Source: Mangrovimicrobium sp048323675 (GTDB lineage: Bacteria > Pseudomonadota > Gammaproteobacteria > Pseudomonadales > Halieaceae). Taken from it: a DNA stretch of 64,000 bases. Location: positions 496,001 through 560,000 of the forward strand of contig NZ_JBLWFK010000001.1 of assembly GCF_048323675.1 (NCBI RefSeq), in the 5' to 3' direction. The stretch's first letter is position 1; the number at the start of each line of letters is the position of its first letter. This document shows, one piece after another, positions 54,671 to 63,048 of this stretch. Below the pieces are notes generated by a model. The model did no database searches. It saw nothing but the letters and a program-made list of their open reading frames with translations, and was not told the origin of the DNA. The position numbers and the translations under genes were made by a program.

Positions 54671-55449
54671 CAGGGGTTGATCTCGACTTCAACCTGCATG
54701 TTGGTGAACCGGGCAACCCTGGAACTGTCATCCAGCAGGATCCGGACCTCGACCACCCGCGCATCGGTGCGTGCTATCGGGTCGGTGCCGATCACGTCGG
54801 TGCGGCTGACACTGAGTTCGGTATCCTCCACGACGCCAGTCAGGGGTTCGCTGAGCGCGGGCAGGGATATGGTCGCCTTTTGCCCGGGGTGGACATTGGC
54901 GATGTCGGTTTCGTACACCTCGGCGATGACGTACATCTGGTCGGTGCGCCCGAGTTCCACCACGCCGTCCGTGCCGATCTGTTCACCCGGGCGCGCATGG
55001 ATGTCGAGCACCTGGGCGCGAACCGGCGCGCTTATCGTGGTGAGGTCCAGGTAGGCGCGGGCAGCGGCCAGTTCGGCCTGGGATACTTCCAGGTGCATGA
55101 TCGCATCGTCCAGGTTGACCCGGCTGGTGGCCGAGGTTCTGGACAGGTTTTCCTGGCGCTTGAGTTCGCTTTGCGCATTCTTGACCAGAGCCTCGAGGCG
55201 CTTCACTTCCGCCAGCCGGAGCGCGTGGGTGTCGAGCAACGCAATCCGGTCGCCGGCCTCCACCCAGTCGCCCTTTTCGACGTCGAGGGATTGAATAACG
55301 CCACTGCCATTGGAGGGGCCGGCGAGGTTGATGATGCCGTCCCTGGGCTCGAGACGGCCCAGGCAGGTTATCGAGCGCGCCTGGGAAAGAACCTGGGACG
55401 CACAAAGTAGTAGTGCCAGTCCGGCGAATATATGTCGTGTAAACATCAT
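54670..55449 (-). CDS. DevB-type membrane-fusion (HlyD-like) adaptor
   Basis: About 259 residues from the ATG at 55449 (a second ATG at 55446; GGAGG upstream); the open frame extends to 55569 but that part lacks a signal peptide. After a signal peptide (FAGLALLLCASQVLSQA) the lipoyl/barrel-sandwich halves SNGSGVIQSLDVEKGDWVEAGDRIALLD and APVRAQVLDIHARPGEQIG flank a coiled hairpin. DevBCA exporters send glycolipids or other substrates to the cell surface. The substrate is unknown. Confidence 0.9.
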   Translation of the reverse strand: MMFTRHIFAGLALLLCASQVLSQARSITCLGRLEPRDGIINLAGPSNGSGVIQSLDVEKGDWVEAGDRIALLDTHALRLAEVKRLEALVKNAQSELKRQENLSRTSATSRVNLDDAIMHLEVSQAELAAARAYLDLTTISAPVRAQVLDIHARPGEQIGTDGVVELGRTDQMYVIAEVYETDIANVHPGQKATISLPALSEPLTGVVEDTELSVSRTDVIGTDPIARTDARVVEVRILLDDSSRVARFTNMQVEVEINP

Positions 55450-55724
55450 GCCTCCGTGCACTGCCTCGCCGGACATACGAAGAAAAAAGATTAGGTGATA
55501 TAAACAAAACCGCAAGTCATGGGGGACGTTGGGCCGGGCGATTTGCCAGATTCGAGCCTGACTGAACATCCCGGCCTGCTTCCACCTTGCCGGAAAGAGT
55601 GACAGTAGTAGTTGCCAGGTTCGGGAAAGATCTTGGGCGCGTGTTGAGCGATTCCCGCGGGTACTTTCCTTTGGCCCGGGATTCGGCGACTATCTGTGAA
55701 AGGCACTGCGTTGGTGGTGGAATT

Positions 55725-57557
55725 GTGTCGCTGGTTTCTGAACTCATTCGTCGCAATGTGATTCGTACAGCCGGGTTGTACCTCGCCTGCGCGTGGCTGC
55801 TTGTGCAGGTCGCGGAGACCGTTTTCCCACTGTTTGGCTTTGGCGACACACCTGCCCGTATCGTGGTGATTATCCTTGCAATCGGCTTTTTCCCGGCGCT
55901 TATCCTGTCCTGGACTTTTGGCCTGACCCCGGAGGGATTGCGCCGGGAAGACGCGATCCCGGAGTCCGCAACACTCGCGCATTACCAGGGAAAGTTTTTC
56001 GACCGCCTGATCCTCGTCCTGCTGGTCATTGCCGTGTGTTATTTCGCGCTGGACAAATTCGTATTCACGCCGGCGCTTGAGGCTGCGCAAAGTGAAGAGC
56101 ATGTCCGGGCAATTGCGACGGCGCGCGACGCCGGTCGCAGCGAGGCCCTGCGCGAGGCTTACGGGGACAAGTCAGTCGTCGTTCTACCTTTTGTCAACCT
56201 GAGCAGCGATCCCGCCCAGGAATATTTTTCCGACGGTATCACCGAGGAAGTCCTCAACCTGCTGGCGCAGATCCCGGGCATTCGGGTCATTTCCCGGACA
56301 ACTGCATTTACCTACAAAAACAGGGAACTGCCGGTGTCCCGGATCGCCGATGAACTGGACGTGACCTATGTGCTCGAGGGCTCCGTTCGCCAGTCGGCGC
56401 AGCGGGTGAGGATCACCACCCAGCTGATCGACGCGAGGTCGGACAGTCACCTCTGGTCCAGGACTTACGAGACCGATGCCGTCGATATTTTTTCAATCCA
56501 GGATGATATCGCCAGCCAGACGGTCAGGCTGTTGAAGCTGCGCCTGTCGGAGGCAATGCCCCGGGTGTCGGTGACTGACCCGGGCGCCTACGCGCTCGCG
56601 CTGCAGGCCCGCCACGTGGGCAGGAGCATCTCCGAGGCAAACCTCGCCCGCTCCAACGCACTGTACCTCGAGACGCTCGCCATTGACCCGGCTTACGCAC
56701 CCGCCTGGGTGGGACTGGCGGTGAATTACAGCAACCAGGCAACCAACGGATTTGTGCCATTTGCAACGGGCTTTGCCGAGGCAAGGGAAGCGGCGCAGCG
56801 CGCACTGGCTGTGGATCCGGCGAGTGCCGGTGCCTATGCCTACCTGGGCTGGGTAGCCATGTGGTTTGATAACGATCTCCCGGCCGCCGCCCATTACTAC
56901 GAAAGTGCGCTGACACTGGCGCCCACGGATACCGGCGTGGTGGGCAATGCCGCGCTCCTCCTGAAAGGACTGGGGCGCCTCGATGAGGCCCTGCGGCTGG
57001 TCGAATACCAGGTGGCCCGCGATCCCCTGGACCCCACAGCGGTCTACAACCTGGGCCTTACCTACCTGTCCGCCGGCCGCTGGGAGGAGGCCATCGTGCA
57101 GTTGCAGAAAGTGCTGCAGCTGGCCCCCGACTACCTCGGCGTGCATACCTTTATCGCCACGGCCGAAATGTTGCAGGGGAACACAGAGGCCGCGCTGGCG
57201 GCGGCCATGCTGGAGCCGGGGGAAGCCTATCGCCTGCTCGGCCTGGTGATGGTCCAGCACGCGCGTGGGGACGATGCAGCCTCGGCAGCGGCCCGGGCAA
57301 CGCTTACGGAAAAATACGAACAGCAGTGGGCGTACAACATTGCCTACGCCCTGGCCTACTGTGGTGATAACGACGCCGCCTTCGCCTGGCTCGACAAGGC
57401 CGTCGAGTATAACGATCCCGGCCTTGCCGACATTGTCGCTGAGATATTGTTCAGGAACCTTCACCTGGACCCGCGCTGGCAGAAATTCCTCGGCAGTATC
57501 GACAAGCAGCCCGCGCAACTGAACGCCATCAAGTTCGAGGTTGAACTGCCCTGGTAG
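55725..57557 (+). CDS. TolB-like N-domain/TPR membrane protein
   Basis: 610 residues from a GTG at 55725 with the typical opening VSLVSELIRRNVIRTAGLYLACAW (first residues Ser-Leu-Val); the frame is open back to 55587. Two or three helices (about 14-65, 100-117) are followed by a TolB-like region: DKSVVVLPFVNLSSDPAQEYFS, TYVLEGSVRQSAQRVRITTQLI, SHLWSRTYE. TPR repeats fill residues about 290-520. Such proteins are widespread, usually fused to regulators; the function is unknown. Confidence 0.85.
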   Translation: MSLVSELIRRNVIRTAGLYLACAWLLVQVAETVFPLFGFGDTPARIVVIILAIGFFPALILSWTFGLTPEGLRREDAIPESATLAHYQGKFFDRLILVLLVIAVCYFALDKFVFTPALEAAQSEEHVRAIATARDAGRSEALREAYGDKSVVVLPFVNLSSDPAQEYFSDGITEEVLNLLAQIPGIRVISRTTAFTYKNRELPVSRIADELDVTYVLEGSVRQSAQRVRITTQLIDARSDSHLWSRTYETDAVDIFSIQDDIASQTVRLLKLRLSEAMPRVSVTDPGAYALALQARHVGRSISEANLARSNALYLETLAIDPAYAPAWVGLAVNYSNQATNGFVPFATGFAEAREAAQRALAVDPASAGAYAYLGWVAMWFDNDLPAAAHYYESALTLAPTDTGVVGNAALLLKGLGRLDEALRLVEYQVARDPLDPTAVYNLGLTYLSAGRWEEAIVQLQKVLQLAPDYLGVHTFIATAEMLQGNTEAALAAAMLEPGEAYRLLGLVMVQHARGDDAASAAARATLTEKYEQQWAYNIAYALAYCGDNDAAFAWLDKAVEYNDPGLADIVAEILFRNLHLDPRWQKFLGSIDKQPAQLNAIKFEVELPW

Positions 57558-57577
57558 GGGCCGGGGCAGTGCAGGGA

Positions 57578-58285
57578 TCAGGTGTTTGCGTTTTGCGGTA
57601 ACGACGCAAATACCGCGCCGATTTCCTGGTAGGCCTTCTTGAGCCAGATGCGGGCGCGCTGCCGCTCCATCAGGCTGAGGTGGCCGCCGCTGTCGTCTTT
57701 CAGGTTCTGCGCCGCCCAGAAGCTGAAGCTCAGGTTGTCGATCTTGCGCATGGTTTCCGCGTGCAGGCCCGGCAGGCTGGCCTGGGCGGCGGCGCTGCCG
57801 CTGTCCCGGACAACATCCTCGACGGCGCTGAAGTTGCCGCCGCAGCCGAAATTCTTGACCAGGATGCAGTTCAGCTGGCCGCTGTACCTGCCCATGAAAC
57901 GCTGGAACAGGCTCGCTGAGTCCCTGCCGTCGTCCACGACATACCAGTAGTAAAAGCTGGTCCCGGTCTCCCCGCACAGTTCCAGCACGCCGCTTTCCTC
58001 GAGCCAGCGTTCCAGGAAGCGCTCGCTCTGGGCGGGCAGGTCGACGACGATCTGCAGGTCATCCTCCAGGGCAGACTCCATGATCTGGTCGGTGCTTTCG
58101 AAGGAATCGATCACGATACTGCGGGTGAACTCCGGGTAGAAACGGGTCAGGGTGCTGTGCGACTGGTCGGCGTCCAGCCCGAGGTAGGTCTGGCCGTTGT
58201 CGATAAAGTACTGGGATAGCAGGCGCGAGACGACCGACTTGCCGACGCCGCCTTTTTCGCCGCCGATAAAATGAATGCTGCTCAC
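57578..58285 (-). CDS. ParA/CobQ-like P-loop ATPase (orphan)
   Basis: 235 residues from a GTG at 58285 with GGAG 6 nt upstream. The deviant Walker A is IGGEKGGVGKSVVSRLL (about 7-23), followed by LGLDADQSHSTL and DLQIVVDLPAQ, characteristic of ParA/MinD-like ATPases. No ParB partner or centromere-like repeats are nearby. It is divergent from the 2OG-oxygenase gene; whether it belongs to the secretion locus is unclear. Confidence 0.8.
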   Translation of the reverse strand: MSSIHFIGGEKGGVGKSVVSRLLSQYFIDNGQTYLGLDADQSHSTLTRFYPEFTRSIVIDSFESTDQIMESALEDDLQIVVDLPAQSERFLERWLEESGVLELCGETGTSFYYWYVVDDGRDSASLFQRFMGRYSGQLNCILVKNFGCGGNFSAVEDVVRDSGSAAAQASLPGLHAETMRKIDNLSFSFWAAQNLKDDSGGHLSLMERQRARIWLKKAYQEIGAVFASLPQNANT

Positions 58286-58477
58286 TGGATACTCCGTAGG
58301 TCTGGGTGGTTTCCGCAAAGCGGGAAGGCTTGATGATCAGGCACAATTATTACCGTCTGAGTGCCGACTTGCCACAGGTATCTTGCGTCGGGCCGGCCTG
58401 GAGTTCCGCACACCGCAGAAGTTTTGTAAACTCGAGGCACTGCTACTATTTGCAAAGCGATTGGCCCCGGGGGAACA

Positions 58478-59125
58478 GTGTTGGTTGAAAATGATAATTT
58501 CAAGAAATCATCCTATTTTCCCACCCTGATATTCCAGTCCGACCTCGCCGACTGCGAGGGCCTGAACGGTGACCTGCTTTCGGCGATTCGGGCCGAAAGG
58601 TCGCAGGACGACACGGGGATCACACGTTCCAACGTGAGTGGACTTGGCGGGTGGCACAGCAAGAATTACCTGCACAGGTCCGAGGCGTTTGCTGGCATGG
58701 TGGCGCGGGTCAACTCGGTGAGTGCGCGCATTTCACTCGAACTGGGTTATTCCGACAGGCACGAACTGCGCATCGGCACCATGTGGGCTATCGTCAATCC
58801 GCCCGGCAGCCTGAATATCGCCCACGTGCATCCCGGATGCCTGTGGAGTGGCGTCTATTATGTGCAGGCGCCGGAAAACTCCGGCAACATCGAGTTTATC
58901 GAGCCGCGTACGGTAAACCTGATGAACCAGGCCAGGTTTCTTGCCGATACGAAAAGGCCCAGGGAGTGTTGGACCAAGGTGAACTACATGCCCAGGGCCG
59001 GCCGCATGATCATCTTTCCCAGCTGGCTCTATCACAGCGTACGTCTCAACAACAGTGACGCTTCGGGCAGTGACGCGGAGCGCGTCATCATCAGTTTCAA
59101 CCTTTCCCAGCACAAGAAGAAATGA
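58478..59125 (+). CDS. TIGR02466 family putative 2OG-Fe(II) oxygenase
   Basis: 215 residues from a GTG at 58478. FPTLIFQSDL and WAIVNPPGSLNIAHVHPGCL match the TIGR02466 family. Candidate iron ligands are His116 or His118, Glu142 and His186 (SWLYHSV), with Arg202 for 2-oxoglutarate. The second ligand is in FIEPR, where the family usually has FxDPR, so Asp appears replaced by Glu. It overlaps the ABC gene by 4 bp. It may hydroxylate a co-encoded protein, for example the acidic repeat protein; that is inference. Confidence 0.82.
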   Translation: MLVENDNFKKSSYFPTLIFQSDLADCEGLNGDLLSAIRAERSQDDTGITRSNVSGLGGWHSKNYLHRSEAFAGMVARVNSVSARISLELGYSDRHELRIGTMWAIVNPPGSLNIAHVHPGCLWSGVYYVQAPENSGNIEFIEPRTVNLMNQARFLADTKRPRECWTKVNYMPRAGRMIIFPSWLYHSVRLNNSDASGSDAERVIISFNLSQHKKK

Positions 59126-60831
59126 CGCTCCCATCGGCGGCCTGGCGTGAAACCGGGACCGGTGCGGAAGTCCTTGTATACCGGCGTCGCTGGTTACTGA
59201 TCCTCGGCGTTGCGATGGTCTTTAGTTTCGTCTGCAACCTGCTTCGACTGACGGGGCCGGTTTTTATCCTGTTGATCCACGACAAGGTCTTGCCCTCCGG
59301 ATCGACCGACGCTCTGCTCAGGCTGTTCCTGCTGGTGGCGTCCTTTTTCCTGCTGATGGGTATTGTCGATTACGCCAGGAGGCGCATCATTGCCCGGTTG
59401 GGTGCCCAGTTTCAGGAAGAAGTTGAAACCTACCTGTTCGCGGCGAGTCCATTGCAGAGTTTTTATTCACGGCAGGCACGCAAGCCGGTTGCCGGCCTGA
59501 ATGACATCGACAATCTTCGCGGATTCCTGCATTCCAGCGCGATGATCACCGTCCTGGACTCCCTCTGGGTGCCGGTGTTCCTGGCAGTCGTTTTCTATTT
59601 TCATACCCTGCTCGGCCTGGCGGTGGTCTGCGGTATCCTGGGGCTGCTGGTACTGGCGTGGGTGCGGTCTTGCGCACTGGACCGGGTGAGTGAAAAGTCC
59701 GGCGCCGCGCGGACCAATATCAACGACCTGAAAGACTCGATCATGACCTCCGCCAGCGTGATCCGCGCATTGGGTTTCTCGCGGACCTTCAATACCCGCT
59801 GGCTTGAATCGAGGCGAGTATCCCGGGACCTGTCAGTTGCCCGCGCTGACTGGAATACCCTGTTTTCAGTTTTTTCCCGCCAGATTCGCTCCCTGATCCA
59901 GTACTCCGTTCTGGCGGCGGGCGCGTACCTGGCGCTGCGGGGCGAGCTGTCCCTGGGCGCTACTATCGCGAGTATGTTTCTCGCTGTCCGGGTTCTGGTG
60001 CCTGTGGAGAATTGTATCCAGGAGTTCCCCTCGATTCGCCGGGCAATGGTCAGCTGGAAAAATCTCCAGCGGATAATTGGCCGGCAAAATCCGGCGGGGG
60101 GCGCCAGCCCCGGGGAAGGCGGTGTGGGGGGGCTGTACCTGTCGGGCGTGGTCGTGAAATCAGGCTCACCCGGTCAACGAGTCCTCAATGCCATTGATCT
60201 CGAAGTCGGGCCCGGGTTCGTGGTGGAGATCAATGGACATTCCGGCAGTGGTAAGACTGTGCTGCTGGAAACCATTATGGGCAGGTATGCGCCGGTGTCC
60301 GGCACTGTCAGGTACCGGCCCCCTGAAGGCCCAGGGCGTAATCGCGGATATCCGGTGCGGGATATTGGCTACCTGCCCGAAACGGTCGAATTCATCAGCG
60401 GCACACTGGAGGAAAATATTGCCGGTTTCGATCCGGACCTGGTCGTGGCGGATGTTGTCGCAGCCGCCAGGCAGGCGGGGATACACGACGCTATTGCGAG
60501 CCTGCCGCAGGGTTACCAGACACGCATAGGTCCACGTGCCGAGCCGTTTTCCCGTGGGCAGCGCTACCGCCTGGGGCTGGCCAGGGCGCTCTACCAAAGT
60601 CCGCAACTGCTGTTGATCGACGAGCCCGATGCACTAGTTACCAGTGGTGGCGCGGACAGCCTGCTGAACGAAGTTGCGGCTCGCCAGGTGGATAATGGCG
60701 GTTCCCTCCTGCTGGCCTCCCGCGTGCCGATAGCGGGTTTTCAGCCGGACAGGCGCTATTTCCTGAAGCGTGGTGTGCTCGCCGAAGATGTCAGTCTGGA
60801 AAAGAAACGGGAGCGCGCGATGCATGATTGA
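59122..60831 (+). CDS. Type I secretion (PrtD-like) ABC permease/ATPase with altered motifs
   Basis: 569 residues: about six helices (25-300) and a nucleotide-binding domain. Walker A is intact (GHSGSGKT, 372-379) and Walker B is LLLIDEP (497-502). Other elements are altered: the Q-loop Gln is Glu420 (YLPETVEF), the signature is FSRGQ (476-480) instead of LSGGQ, and the H-loop His is Ser533 (LLLASRVP). The domain order is like PrtD/HasD exporters, but catalysis may be weak or lost. No full HlyD-type adaptor follows. Confidence 0.85.
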   Translation: MTLPSAAWRETGTGAEVLVYRRRWLLILGVAMVFSFVCNLLRLTGPVFILLIHDKVLPSGSTDALLRLFLLVASFFLLMGIVDYARRRIIARLGAQFQEEVETYLFAASPLQSFYSRQARKPVAGLNDIDNLRGFLHSSAMITVLDSLWVPVFLAVVFYFHTLLGLAVVCGILGLLVLAWVRSCALDRVSEKSGAARTNINDLKDSIMTSASVIRALGFSRTFNTRWLESRRVSRDLSVARADWNTLFSVFSRQIRSLIQYSVLAAGAYLALRGELSLGATIASMFLAVRVLVPVENCIQEFPSIRRAMVSWKNLQRIIGRQNPAGGASPGEGGVGGLYLSGVVVKSGSPGQRVLNAIDLEVGPGFVVEINGHSGSGKTVLLETIMGRYAPVSGTVRYRPPEGPGRNRGYPVRDIGYLPETVEFISGTLEENIAGFDPDLVVADVVAAARQAGIHDAIASLPQGYQTRIGPRAEPFSRGQRYRLGLARALYQSPQLLLIDEPDALVTSGGADSLLNEVAARQVDNGGSLLLASRVPIAGFQPDRRYFLKRGVLAEDVSLEKKRERAMHD

Positions 60832-61024
60832 GCGGGATAGCCACGCACCCCCTGAAGTGCTGCAGTCACGCCCTGGGCGCGCTACATGGTCCCTGGTGTG
60901 GCCAATGGCCCTGGGAATTATCGCGGTAGTTTCGTTTTGCCTGGTCCTGGCCTTTACCGGAATTGGTGCCGATGCAATTGATGCCCTGGTCTCGCGGGCA
61001 GGTACAGGACCCGTTCCTGAGTGA
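60824..61024 (+). CDS. Small single-TM protein overlapping the ABC gene
   Basis: 66 residues starting at the ATG at 60824, an 8-bp overlap with the exporter gene. A membrane helix (WPMALGIIAVVSFCLVLAF) is flanked by a basic N-terminus (VLQSRPGRATW) and a short outer tail. It sits where a membrane-fusion adaptor gene would be expected, but is far too short to be one. It may be an assembly subunit or a remnant. Confidence 0.6.
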   Translation: MIERDSHAPPEVLQSRPGRATWSLVWPMALGIIAVVSFCLVLAFTGIGADAIDALVSRAGTGPVPE

Positions 61025-61200
61025 GGTGAATTCCGGGTATTCACTTGGCAGAATCCAAGTGGCGATGTTATAAAAACAAGTTGAATAATATTCAGGAAGA
61101 ATAACGCAGCCCGGACAAGAAAAGTTCCGGTTTTTCATCGCAAGATTTGCTGTAACCACGCCTGTCCCTCTTCAGGTGCGACAACAAAAGGAGACCTAAC

Positions 61201-61935
61201 ATGCCCATACCCGATCCCGCCCAGGCCGATCCCGTAGTACCCGAGACGACTTTCGAGGAAGTCACCGGTATCGATGACCCCAGCGAAACCGACGCCTATG
61301 ACGAGCTCGATGAAGGCGATGAAGGCGATGAAGGTGACGAGGGCAACGAGGGTGATGAAGGCGATGAGCTGAACGAAGGCGACGAGGGCAACGAGGACGA
61401 CAACGTCGACGAGGGCGACGAGGGCAACGAGCGCGACGAAGGCGACGAGCGCGATGAGGGCGACGAAGACAACGAGGGCGACGAGGGCGACGAAGGCGAC
61501 GAGGGCGACGAGGGCGACGAAGGGAGCGACGGCAACGAGGGCGACGAGGCCAACGAAGGCAATGAAGATGATGAGGGCGATGAAGCGGATGAGGGAAACG
61601 AAGGCAACGAGGGTGACGAGGGCGACGAGGGTGACGAGGCTGACGAAGGCAACGAAGATGACGAGGGGAATGAGGATGACGAGGGCGACGAGGGCGACGA
61701 GATAATGCCTGACGATGGCAACGAAGGCGACGAAGGCGACGAAGGCGACGAAGGCGACGAAGGCAACGAAAGCGATGAAGGCGACGAGTTGGACGAAGGC
61801 GACGAGGGCGACGAGGGTGACGAGGCTGACGAAGGCAACGAAGATGACGAGGGGAATGAGGATGACGAGGGCGACGAAGGAAACGAAGGTAATGATGACG
61901 GTGACGAGGGCGATGAAGGAGATGAGGGCATCTGA
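61201..61935 (+). CDS. Extremely acidic Glu-Gly-Asp repeat protein
   Basis: 244 residues with AGGAG before the ATG (AAAGGAGACCTAAC). After a 36-residue leader (PDPAQADPVVPETTFEEVTG), residues 37-244 are almost only Asp, Glu, Gly and Asn in EGD/EGN triplets. The charge is strongly negative and no signal peptide is present. A 77-bp segment is exactly duplicated within it. It lies directly after the ABC/small-TM genes. It could be a calcium-binding or matrix polymer, or a secreted repeat protein; no family is recognised. Confidence 0.75.
   Translation: MPIPDPAQADPVVPETTFEEVTGIDDPSETDAYDELDEGDEGDEGDEGNEGDEGDELNEGDEGNEDDNVDEGDEGNERDEGDERDEGDEDNEGDEGDEGDEGDEGDEGSDGNEGDEANEGNEDDEGDEADEGNEGNEGDEGDEGDEADEGNEDDEGNEDDEGDEGDEIMPDDGNEGDEGDEGDEGDEGNESDEGDELDEGDEGDEGDEADEGNEDDEGNEDDEGDEGNEGNDDGDEGDEGDEGI
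61615..61877 (+). repeat. Internal DNA duplication in the acidic repeat gene
   Basis: The 77 bp at 61615-61691 are repeated exactly at 61801-61877, an offset of 186 bp (62 codons, frame-preserving). The wider gene is built of 9-bp EGD/EGN-coding units. This is direct sequence evidence of recent expansion. Confidence 0.9.
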
Positions 61936-62013
61936 GCCCTGTTAAAACCCTGACACCTTTAAATCACTATTGCCGGCATACTGGCAACGCGCCGACGAAC
62001 AGGAGAAAAAACC

Positions 62014-62694
62014 ATGACAAGCAGGAAGCCACTCATCGCGCATTGCCGCGCCCTGTTCTTGCCACTGGCGCTGGTGCCACTGCATGCCTACGCCGCACCC
62101 TTTGATGTTGCCGGACCCTCCGCCAACAATGTCGACGTCCCCGATACCTCGCCGGTGGTGCTCAATTTCGATATCGCCGATACAGGCTATATCACTTCAC
62201 TTGGCGTACGGGTTTCCCTCGATACAACGGGCGATGGGGGGGCTGGCTACTGGGACAACGTGTTTGTGCAGATCTCCCACGGCGGCGTCGACGTGGTCCT
62301 GATGGACCTGCAGGCCGATGGGGTCGGCAATATAGCGACCCTGGCAGCAACGTTCTCTGATGGCGGCGCCGACCTTGCAGCCTCGGCCCTCGTCGACGGC
62401 GCCACAGCCGGTACCTTTGCGCCGCAGAATCCGCTTTCTGCCTTCAACGGCATTCCCCTGCAGGGGCAGTGGACGATTACCATCTGGGACGACACGCATC
62501 CCAATGACGGAACTGACCTTTCCGCGTTCTCGATCTTTGGCGATGCAGATGCAACGCCTCCGCCTCCCGGTGCCGCCCCTGCCGCGCCGGCGGCAACAGT
62601 CGAGCAGGTGCCGGCCCTGCCAGTGTTTGGCCTGGGTGCAATGGCGCTCGGGATACTGGTGCTGGCCAGGCGTTATTTTTCCCGCCGGAAGTAG
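62014..62694 (+). CDS. Secreted P-domain protein with C-terminal sorting-type tail
   Basis: 226 residues with a signal peptide (about 1-27). The body matches the proprotein-convertase P domain: DTGYITSLGVRVSLDTTGDG, NPLSAFNGIPLQGQWTITIW and DLSAFSIFGD. A Pro/Ala linker precedes VPALPVFGLGAMALGILVLA and a basic end (RRYFSRRK), the motif-helix-basic pattern of IPTL/VPTL-type CTERM sorting signals. It probably ends up at the outer envelope. It follows the acidic protein on the same strand. Confidence 0.85.
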   Translation: MTSRKPLIAHCRALFLPLALVPLHAYAAPFDVAGPSANNVDVPDTSPVVLNFDIADTGYITSLGVRVSLDTTGDGGAGYWDNVFVQISHGGVDVVLMDLQADGVGNIATLAATFSDGGADLAASALVDGATAGTFAPQNPLSAFNGIPLQGQWTITIWDDTHPNDGTDLSAFSIFGDADATPPPPGAAPAAPAATVEQVPALPVFGLGAMALGILVLARRYFSRRK

Positions 62695-62766
62695 CGACAG
62701 GATAGCTGTAGCGGGTTCATGCACCGGGTAGGTACAATACCGGAATAATAATCATGAGGACCGCTT

Positions 62767-63024
62767 ATGTTATTTGCCCCCGATGCAATCGAAGAACTGA
62801 ATTTTCTGCTGCAGTTTGACAACAGCAGTATGAGAAATGGCCTCAAGGTGCATTCCACCGCCCGCGAAGAGGTGGTCACTGCCTGTCGCAGCCTGTACGC
62901 CAAGGGCCTGGTGTCGCAGCCCGATGGCGGGTACCTGACTGATGAGGGGATCGAAGCCCTGACCCATGCGCAGGTCCTTGCGGGTATGATGCAGGTCCGC
63001 CAGCCAGAAAACTCCAGCGCGTAG
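62767..63024 (+). CDS. TIGR02647 family protein
   Basis: 85 residues: MLFAPDAIEELNFLLQFDNS, STAREEVVTACRSLYAKGLV and DGGYLTDEGIEAL match this small gammaproteobacterial family, predicted to have a winged-helix-like fold. Its function is not established. It is convergent with the hemolysin-III gene. Confidence 0.9.
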   Translation: MLFAPDAIEELNFLLQFDNSSMRNGLKVHSTAREEVVTACRSLYAKGLVSQPDGGYLTDEGIEALTHAQVLAGMMQVRQPENSSA

Positions 63025-63048
63025 AATCACCGGCCTGGGTGGCGGGTT

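Noticed and set aside
56493..57977. 494-residue minus-strand frame across the TPR and ParA-like genes
   Set aside because: It spans two real genes on both strands and has no domain; this is a typical GC-rich shadow.
61296..61931. Minus-strand Ser/Pro repeat frame opposite the acidic gene
   Set aside because: It is the exact complement of the repeat units of the acidic gene, lacking a start signal and any leader; it is a repeat artefact.
61309..61932. CRISPR-like repeat look of the acidic gene
   Set aside because: Units are 9-bp codon triplets inside one open frame with no spacers or cas genes.
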